Assembly (NCBI RefSeq): GCF_023276435.1
Contig: NZ_JALLPO010000040.1
Location: 1-64,000, forward strand
Origin: Sphaerisporangium perillae
GTDB taxonomy: Bacteria; Actinomycetota; Actinomycetes; Streptosporangiales; Streptosporangiaceae
DNA length: 64,000 nt
Reading direction: 5' to 3'
The first letter of the stretch is position 1. Each line of letters starts with the position of its first letter. The notes below the pieces were generated by a model. That model saw nothing but the letters and a program-made list of their open reading frames with translations. It did not search any database and was not told the DNA's origin. This document shows, in pieces, positions 58,872 through 64,000 of the stretch. The position numbers were made by a program, and so were the translations under genes.

Positions 58872-59600
58872 GTGCGAACGGTCGGCGGCACGTCAAGCCT
58901 CACTGAGCAGGTGATCGAGGCCGTCCGCGAGGCGATCCACTCCGGCGAGCTCCGCCCTGGCGAGCTGTATTCGGTGTACCAACTGGCCGCGCAGCTCAAC
59001 GTGTCGCGCACCCCGGTACGCGAGGCCATGCTCCGGCTGGCCGAGGCCGGCATGGTGCGCTTCGAGCGCAGCCGGGGCTTCCGGGTGCTGCGGCGCGACC
59101 CGAAGGAGATCGCCGAGGTCTTCCAGCTCCGGCTGCTGCTGGAGGTGCCCGCCGCGCGCCTCGCCGCCCGCAGGGCCGATCCGGCGCTCATCGAGGCGAT
59201 GCGCGTGGAGCTGGCCGCGATGCGCGCCGCCGCCGGCGACCAGGACGAGCCGCTCTTCATGCGCCACGACCGCGCCTTCCACGACCTGCTGCTGAACGCG
59301 GGCGCAAACCGCAAGCTCGTCGGCATCGTCGAAAACCTGCGCGACGCCACGATGACGCTCGGCGCCTCCACCGTCGACCGCTCCCGGTCGCTCACCGACA
59401 TCGCCGCCGAGCACGAGCCCATCCTGGCCGCGCTGGAGGCCCGCGACGCCGAGGCGGCGGCCGAGGCGATGCGGGCGCACGTCACCCACACCGGCGAGCT
59501 GCTGCTCGTCCAGGTCTCCACCGAGAACGGCGTCCCCGCCGACCCCGAGGACATCGACCTCATCCACGACCCGGGGATCGCGGACGCCGACGCGCGCTGA
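58872..59600 (+). CDS. GntR-family transcriptional regulator (FadR/FCD subfamily)
   Basis: The protein is 242 aa from a GTG at 58872 with GGAAAGG about 10 bases upstream. The winged helix is TEQVIEAVREAIHSGELRPG...YQLAAQLNVSRTPVREAMLRL. The C-terminal FCD ligand domain includes VFQLRLLLEVPAARLAARRA, FMRHDRAFHDLLLNAGANRK (metal-binding Asp/His type) and a final EHEPILAALEARDAEAAAEA. Ligands of this subfamily are usually small organic acids, which fits a hydroxy-acid operon. It is divergent from that operon and probably represses it. Confidence 0.9.
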   Translation: MRTVGGTSSLTEQVIEAVREAIHSGELRPGELYSVYQLAAQLNVSRTPVREAMLRLAEAGMVRFERSRGFRVLRRDPKEIAEVFQLRLLLEVPAARLAARRADPALIEAMRVELAAMRAAAGDQDEPLFMRHDRAFHDLLLNAGANRKLVGIVENLRDATMTLGASTVDRSRSLTDIAAEHEPILAALEARDAEAAAEAMRAHVTHTGELLLVQVSTENGVPADPEDIDLIHDPGIADADAR

Positions 59601-59702
59601 CGTCAACGTCGACCGCTTCCGCGCCTGACGTCAACGTCGACCTCTTCCGCACCTTCCGTGAAAGTCGACCGGCACCTGACGTGAACGCCGGCCGCTTCCG
59701 CC
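59597..59702. repeat. Four 23-28-bp tandem repeats
   Basis: Units start at 59597, 59625, 59653 and 59676, with CTGACGTCAACGTCGACC in the first two, a shortened third and CTGACGTGAACGCCGGCC in the fourth. The first unit overlaps the GntR stop codon. TGACGTCA is itself palindromic. Confidence 0.8.
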
Positions 59703-59778
59703 GATCGGATCGCCGAAGGTCGGCGATGCAGCCGGCGGAGACGGCCATCCGCTGTCGGTAGCGGTAGCGCGGAATGGG

Positions 59779-60126
59779 TCAGTAGCGGTAGCGCAGAACG
59801 GGAAGGACATCGTCGAACGCGGCCTCGTCCCCCGAGTTCCACGCGCGGGCCCCGCGCTTCAGTCGCGCCTTGTCGGCGGCGCGGATGCCCCTGAGGGCGC
59901 TTCGGTAGGCACCTTCGTTACGGCACAGCCCACAGCAGCAGTCGGGCACTCCGGTCCAGCGGAATTCCCAGTAGCAGCGTCCACGGGCTGCGGCGGCGAG
60001 GTCCTCGGCGAGGCTCGCGGGAAGGTCGCAGGGATGGCGGCCGCTGTGGCGGTGACAGGCCTGGCGGGCCAAGTCGCCGTGCCAGAGCTTGATGATGAGA
60101 GGTTTGGTCTTGTCGGTGCGGGACAC
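59779..60126 (-). CDS. Cysteine-rich hypothetical protein
   Basis: The protein is 115 aa from a GTG at 60126, with GGAGG about 10 bases upstream; the frame is open for 25 more codons. It contains H-rich and C-rich parts: LWHGDLARQACHRHSGRHPC and GVPDCCCGLCRNEGAYRSAL, then a helical basic region ending VLPVLRYRY. The Cys and His pattern suggests metal binding. No family is recognised. Confidence 0.55.
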   Translation of the reverse strand: MSRTDKTKPLIIKLWHGDLARQACHRHSGRHPCDLPASLAEDLAAAARGRCYWEFRWTGVPDCCCGLCRNEGAYRSALRGIRAADKARLKRGARAWNSGDEAAFDDVLPVLRYRY

Positions 60127-60277
60127 AGGTGTGACGCCTCCGGGGCCGGTCGGCGCGCCGTACCCGGAAAGGGCACGGCTGACGCCGTAGCTCGGTGGCA
60201 TCGCGTGGTCGCCGCAAGGCAGGGTCCTTCCGTTGGAGGCTCCGCCTCATCAGGATGACTCACTCGACGGGTTTTCT

Positions 60278-60449
60278 CCATGGCCGGACGCCGATCCGCC
60301 ACTCCACGACCGCACTCTCTCCATTGCCGGACGCCGATCCGCCACTCCACGACCGCACTCTCTCCATTGCCGGACGCCGATCCGCCACTCCACGACCGCA
60401 CTCTCTCCATGGCTGGACGCCGATCCGCCACTCCACGGCCGCACCTCGT
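60278..60449. repeat. Four exact-spaced 43-bp tandem repeats
   Basis: CCAT at 60278, 60321, 60364 and 60407 marks four units with a constant 43-bp period, each with GGACGCCGATCCGCCACTCC. Units 2 and 3 are almost identical and the outer two have few changes. No spacers differ, so it is a minisatellite, not a CRISPR array. It lies in the gap of about 410 bp between the cysteine-rich gene and the acyl-CoA synthetase gene, where no gene is otherwise visible. Confidence 0.9.
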
Positions 60450-60540
60450 CAGGCATTTCATCGACGCCGGCAAGCCTGTCGCGCTCTGCCACGGCCCGCT
60501 CGTTCGTGAAGCCGCTCAAGGTCGCGGCCGTCGGGTTCGG

Positions 60541-62274
60541 CTAGCTGGTCGGGGCCGGCCGGCCTCGATCGGATTCGGCGCGGGGGAAGTCGGTGTCGTG
60601 GTACTCGCCGGCGGGGCGGTCGTCCTCCTCCGCGTGCTTGATCCGCTCGCCGTCGCGCAGCTCCACCCGGCGGATCTTGCCGGAGATCGTCTTGGGCAGC
60701 TCGGCGAACTCCAGCCGCCGCACCCGCTTGAACGGCGCCAGGTGCTCCCTGCAGTGCGCGAAGATCGCCTCCGCCGTCGCGGCCGTGGGCTGCCATCCCG
60801 CCGCCAGGACGACGTACGCCTTGGGCACCGAGAGCCGCACCGGGTCCGGCGAGGGGACGACGGCGGCCTCGGCGACCGCCTCGTGCTCGATCAGCACGCT
60901 TTCGAGCTCGAACGGGGAGATGCGGTAGTCGGACGCCTTGAAGACGTCGTCGGTACGCCCGACGTAGGTGATGTAGCCGTCGGCGTCCCGCGAGCCGATG
61001 TCGCCGGTGTGGTAGTAGCCGCCCGCCATGGCCTCGGCGGTGCGCTCGGCGTCGCCGTGGTAGCCGGCGGTCAGCCCGAGCGGGCGGTGCGCCAGGTCCA
61101 AGCAGATCTCGCCCTCGTCCGCCGGCTCGCCGGTGAGCGGGTCGACCAGGACGACGCGGTACCCCGGCGCGGGGCGTCCCATCGCTCCCGGCTTGACGGG
61201 CTGGCCGGGGGTGTTGGCCACCTGCACGGTGGTCTCGGTCTGCCCGAAGCCGTCGCGGATCGTCACGCCCCAGGCCGCGCGGACCTGGTCGATTACCTCG
61301 GGGTTGAGCGGCTCTCCCGCGCTCACCACGTTGCGCGGCGGGGTGCGCAGCCCGCTCAGGTCGGCCTGGATGAGCATCCGCCACACCGTGGGAGGGGCGC
61401 AGAAGCCGCTGACCCCGCAGCGGTCGAGCTCGCGCAGCAGCCGCGCCCGGTCGAAGCGGGTGTAGTTGAAGACGAACACGCACGCCTGGGCGTTCCACGG
61501 GGCGAACACGTTGCTCCAGGCGTGCTTGGCCCATCCCGGCGAGGAGATGTTCAGATGCACGTCGCCGGGGCGCAGCCCGATCCAGTACATGGTGGACAGG
61601 TGGCCGACCGGGTAGGAGGCGTGCGTGTGCTCCACCAGCTTGGGCCGCGCCGTCGTCCCGGAGGTGAAGTAGAGCAACAGCGGGTCGTCGGCGGCGGTCG
61701 GGGCGTCCGGCACGAAGGCCGGGTCGGCGCCGTAGGCGCCGGCGTAGTCCAGCCAGCCCTCCACCGGCCCGCCGACGGCGACCCGGGTGTAGTCGCCGGG
61801 GACGCCGTCGAACTTGGCGGCGCCGCCCGCGCCGGCCACCACGTGCCGCGCGCCGCCGCGCTCGACCCGGTCGCGCAGGTCGGCGGGTCCGAGGAGCGGC
61901 GTCGTGGGGATCAGGACCGCGCCCAGCTTCATCGCCGCCAGGATCGTCTCCCACAGCTCGACCTGGTTGCCGAGCATCAGCACCAGCCGGTCGCCGCGCC
62001 GCACACCCTGGGCGCGCAGCCAGTTCGCGACCTGGCCCGAACGGCGGGACAGCTCGGCGAAGGACAGCCGCTGCTCGGACCCGTCCTCCTCGACGATCCA
62101 CAGCGCCGGGTCGTCGTTGCCCTCCGCGATCGCGTCGAACCAGTCGAGAGCCCAGTTGAAGTCGGTCAGCGCCGGCCACTCGAACTTCTCGTAGGCGGTG
62201 ATGTAGTCGTCGTGATGGGCCACCAGGAAGTCGCGAGCCGCTCGGAACACCGCCGTACCGTCGGCCTGGGTCAT
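60541..62274 (-). CDS. AMP-forming acyl-CoA synthetase
   Basis: The protein is 577 aa. The ATG (MTQADGTAV) has AAGGAGG upstream. The P-loop-like motif is YFTSGTTARPKLVEH, motif A5 is DGFGQTETT, motif A7 YYHTGDIGSRDADGYITYVG, and the adenylation lysine is in LPKTISGKIRRVEL. It activates a carboxylic acid to its CoA thioester. The sequence style fits acetyl/medium-chain acyl-CoA synthetases; the chain length cannot be read. It stands alone between repeats and an insertion-sequence remnant. Confidence 0.9.
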   Translation of the reverse strand: MTQADGTAVFRAARDFLVAHHDDYITAYEKFEWPALTDFNWALDWFDAIAEGNDDPALWIVEEDGSEQRLSFAELSRRSGQVANWLRAQGVRRGDRLVLMLGNQVELWETILAAMKLGAVLIPTTPLLGPADLRDRVERGGARHVVAGAGGAAKFDGVPGDYTRVAVGGPVEGWLDYAGAYGADPAFVPDAPTAADDPLLLYFTSGTTARPKLVEHTHASYPVGHLSTMYWIGLRPGDVHLNISSPGWAKHAWSNVFAPWNAQACVFVFNYTRFDRARLLRELDRCGVSGFCAPPTVWRMLIQADLSGLRTPPRNVVSAGEPLNPEVIDQVRAAWGVTIRDGFGQTETTVQVANTPGQPVKPGAMGRPAPGYRVVLVDPLTGEPADEGEICLDLAHRPLGLTAGYHGDAERTAEAMAGGYYHTGDIGSRDADGYITYVGRTDDVFKASDYRISPFELESVLIEHEAVAEAAVVPSPDPVRLSVPKAYVVLAAGWQPTAATAEAIFAHCREHLAPFKRVRRLEFAELPKTISGKIRRVELRDGERIKHAEEDDRPAGEYHDTDFPRAESDRGRPAPTS

Positions 62275-62353
62275 GCCGCCTCCTTCTAGGCTTCTCGTAC
62301 CGCCTCCACAGGATCGACCCGATCCAGCCGTCACGCTACCGTTCACCGAGACA

Positions 62354-62626
62354 TCAGTGGGTCTCGGTGATTCGCCCGTTGCGGGGGAAGGTCCCTGTCT
62401 TATACGCCCCTGGTGGGGTGATGCAGGGTAGACGTTTCACAGCCACCTGCCCCGCTGGGCGGGGTCTTACGGTCAGCTCGACGTCCGTTTCACATCTCCG
62501 GGCCACTCCCGGCGATGAAGCGCGGGCCAGCCGCCGGTTGCGGATCATGCCGGACACGTTGAGGTCTTCGACCACCACCGTGCCGTACTCACGCGCCAGA
62601 CCGGTGGTGAGCTTGTGAACGGCGTC
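62354..62626 (-). mobile_element. Remnant of an IS200/IS605-type element (TnpB fragment)
   Basis: The minus strand reads AVHKLTTGLAREYGTVVVED followed by LNVSGMIRNRRLARA, a standard TnpB core segment (with the first catalytic Asp region of the RuvC fold nearby). It then jumps directly to a C-terminal tail ending KTGTFPRNGRITETH, typical of TnpB ends. The zinc-finger part and its surroundings are deleted and the N-terminal two thirds are missing. No TnpA is present, so it is dead. Confidence 0.75.
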
Positions 62627-62845
62627 GGCCTGGCGGCCTACCTGATCGCCGCGATACTCCTGGGCGGTGGGCCCGGGAGCGGGTCACTGTGGGACTGGCC
62701 GGTCGCCACCTCCCCGCACCCGGTCACCTGGATCGTCCCGGTGTCTGCCCTGGTCATCGGCCTGGCCGCGCCGATGCTCGGACTGGGGCCGCGGCTTCCT
62801 ATTCCCGGGTTACCATCGAAAGAGAGGAAGCGATCGAACGCCTGA
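62615..62845 (+). CDS. Short membrane protein, possibly a truncated gene
   Basis: The frame encodes up to 76 aa from a GTG at 62615 inside the TnpB remnant edge. It has two hydrophobic segments (LAAYLIAAILLGGG and VTWIVPVSALVIGLAAPML) and a basic end. The protein-like part begins just past the insertion-sequence remnant, so the original 5' end was probably lost to the insertion. Not identified. Confidence 0.4.
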   Translation: MNGVGLAAYLIAAILLGGGPGSGSLWDWPVATSPHPVTWIVPVSALVIGLAAPMLGLGPRLPIPGLPSKERKRSNA

Positions 62846-62915
62846 ACGCCTTTGGCCTCGCGGCGCCACTCCCCGCTGAGCGGCGCTTGGACCCGGCCCT
62901 GCGCATGGCCGACCG

Positions 62916-63050
62916 CTTCCTCCGTTTGCGGAGGCTTCAGGCATCCCCCGTTTCGTGGAGGCTTTCGGTTCCCCCGCTCGTGGAGGCCTTCAGGTCCCCC
63001 CGCTCATGGCGGCTTCAGGTCCCCCCGCTCATGGCGGCTTCAGGCGCGGT
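62916..63050. repeat. Five tandem repeats of about 25 bp
   Basis: Units of the form CTTCAGGT(C/T)CCCCCGCTC(A/G)TGG(A/C)GG recur from 62916 to about 63050; the last two are almost identical. They run up to the stop codon of the PPOX-type gene. Confidence 0.8.
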
Positions 63051-63675
63051 AGAGGCGGGTTTCATACTGGGCGCCGTAGTACTGCTCCAGTTCCTCGATG
63101 GTCTCCTGCGTCTGCTGGACACTCTTGACTATCTGCGCGTGCGAGGGCAGCACATCGGGGTTCCACGACTCGGGCTTCCACAGGGCCGAGCGCATGAACG
63201 CCTTGCCGCAGTGGAAGAAGATCTGCTCGATCTCCACGACCATGGCGAGGGCGGGCCGGTGGCCCTTGACGATCATCTCGTCGAAGAACGGCGCCTCACG
63301 CACCAGGCGGGCCCTGCCGTTGATGCGCAGCGTCTCGTTCCGCCCCGGGACGAGGTACACCAGCCCGACGTGCGGGTTGGCCAGGACGTTCAGGAAGCCG
63401 TCCGCGCGCCGGTTGCCGGGGCGGTCGGGGATGGCGATGCTGGTCGCGTCGAGGACGCGGGTGAACCCGGGCGGGTCGCCCTTGGGCGAGACGTCGCAGT
63501 CGCCGTCGGCGCCCGCCGTCGCGATCAGGCAGAACGGGGAGGCCGCGAGCCACTCCCTGTCGCGCTCATGCAGCATCACGCGCTCTTTGGTGACCGCCCT
63601 CGGCCTCACCTCGCCGAGAAGCTCGCGCAGTTCGGCCGCCGATGTGATCTCCTGGTAGCCGGCGTTCTCCGCCAC
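63040..63675 (-). CDS. FMN-binding pyridoxamine 5'-phosphate oxidase-family protein
   Basis: The protein is 211 aa from a GTG at 63675 with AAAGGGGA upstream. The split-barrel fold shows FCLIATAGADGDCDVSPKGD, PGFTRVLDATSIAIPDRPGN, GLVYLVPGRNETLRINGRAR and IEQIFFHCGKAFMRSALWKP, as in the MSMEG_1061-type PPOX proteins. These bind FMN and reduce unknown substrates. The C-terminal helix contacts the dimer partner. A repeat array abuts its 3' end. Confidence 0.87.
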   Translation of the reverse strand: MAENAGYQEITSAAELRELLGEVRPRAVTKERVMLHERDREWLAASPFCLIATAGADGDCDVSPKGDPPGFTRVLDATSIAIPDRPGNRRADGFLNVLANPHVGLVYLVPGRNETLRINGRARLVREAPFFDEMIVKGHRPALAMVVEIEQIFFHCGKAFMRSALWKPESWNPDVLPSHAQIVKSVQQTQETIEELEQYYGAQYETRLYRA

Positions 63676-63875
63676 CGCGTCCCCTTTCCAGCTGATCATG
63701 ACTGTGGCCAGCGTAGTTCGCCCCTTTTGGGCCGGTAGCGCCGCCCATGCGCGAACGTCGACGCCTCCGGCCGCCCGGCGACCGGCGTCCGCGGGTCACC
63801 GGCCCCTGATGCCACCGATCGCCGGTCCTACTTCCATCTGAAGTATGCGCCCAGAGCGACGACCAGGGTAGACGC

Positions 63876-64000
63876 TCATTTCGTCCCCCCAGAGTGCACA
63901 GCCGGGGCACTCGACCCATTTTCGATCTTGTCGGCAAAGAACGCGTCCATGGCCTTCCGAGCCCGGTCTGCGGCGTCCGGCATCAGGTGCGTGTACGTCC
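63876..64000 (-). CDS. C-terminal end of a tyrosine integrase (cut by window edge)
   Basis: The last 41 codons read TYTHLMPDAADRARKAMDAF, then FADKIENGSSAPAVHSGGTK and TGA. (R)YTHLMPD with the catalytic tyrosine is the standard end of actinobacterial tyrosine recombinases. The rest of the gene lies beyond 64000. It implies a second mobile element to the right; no tRNA is visible in 63676-63875. Confidence 0.7.
   Translation of the reverse strand, partial: TYTHLMPDAADRARKAMDAFFADKIENGSSAPAVHSGGTK

Noticed and set aside
60278-60449. Possible CRISPR array
   Set aside because: The 43-bp units follow each other with no variable spacers, and no cas gene is present.

Overview
The window is high-GC actinobacterial DNA, probably from the Streptosporangiales (inferred from protein style only). 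Signs are a sigma-B/F-type partner-switching set, PucR-controlled proline catabolism, SARP and GntR regulators, F420/FMN PPOX proteins and an actinomycete integrative element. GTG starts and leaderless or ATGA-coupled genes are common.

Layout. 1-7.1 kb: right end of an integrative conjugative element (membrane and FtsK-like transfer proteins, RRQRL protein, DUF2637/SpdB-like protein, HUH replication initiator, excisionase, tyrosine integrase) at the 3' end of a tRNA-Pro(GGG) gene. 7.1-10.9 kb: HTH protein, a repeat-rich gap, two related membrane-anchored/low-complexity proteins, CBS protein. 10.9-18.5 kb: type II NADH dehydrogenase, sigma factor, anti-sigma kinase, STAS antagonist, GAF-ANTAR protein, SpoIIE phosphatase and a GT4 glycosyltransferase. 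18.7-25 kb: GH16-like secreted protein, PucR regulator, proline dehydrogenase and P5C dehydrogenase, orphan histidine kinase. 25-32 kb: accessory island with a broken NmrA-like gene, a perfect 21-bp inverted repeat, a small operon (DHFR-like, alpha/beta hydrolase, YdeI-like, DUF998) and a divergent SARP-NTPase protein whose C-terminus is an alpha/beta hydrolase. 32-43.4 kb: SnoaL-like protein, two oxidoreductases, secreted beta-helix protein, murG-like fragment, a second SpoIIE/STAS pair, PPOX protein, acyltransferase, and a TPP enzyme with a cyclase-family hydrolase. 43.8-47.4 kb: dihydroxyacetone kinase dhaKLM and a short threonyl-tRNA synthetase paralogue preceded by a Thr-codon leader peptide and attenuator-like structures. 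47.7-50.8 kb: membrane proteins, GNAT enzyme and duplicated debris. 50.8-59.6 kb: AtuA-like protein, FAD/Fe-S dehydrogenase, FmdB zinc ribbon, hydroxyacid-oxoacid transhydrogenase-like enzyme, AHL/gamma-butyrolactone lactonase-like enzyme and a divergent GntR regulator. 59.6-64 kb: repeats, acyl-CoA synthetase, TnpB remnant, PPOX protein, and the C-terminal end of another integrase at the edge.

How genes may work together. The most interesting readings are: (i) a gamma-butyrolactone/4-hydroxybutyrate catabolic set in which a lactonase, a transhydrogenase making D-2-hydroxyglutarate and an FAD/Fe-S D-2-hydroxyacid dehydrogenase would form a closed 2-oxoglutarate cycle under GntR control; (ii) ribosome-mediated attenuation of a ThrRS paralogue; (iii) a SARP-STAND-hydrolase fusion beside a stand-alone homologue of its hydrolase; (iv) a 29-bp duplication that puts two ten-codon mini-cistrons between dhaL and dhaM. 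The window also has at least ten unrelated degenerate tandem repeats between genes. All functional calls come from reading motifs and remembered family features; no database search was run.
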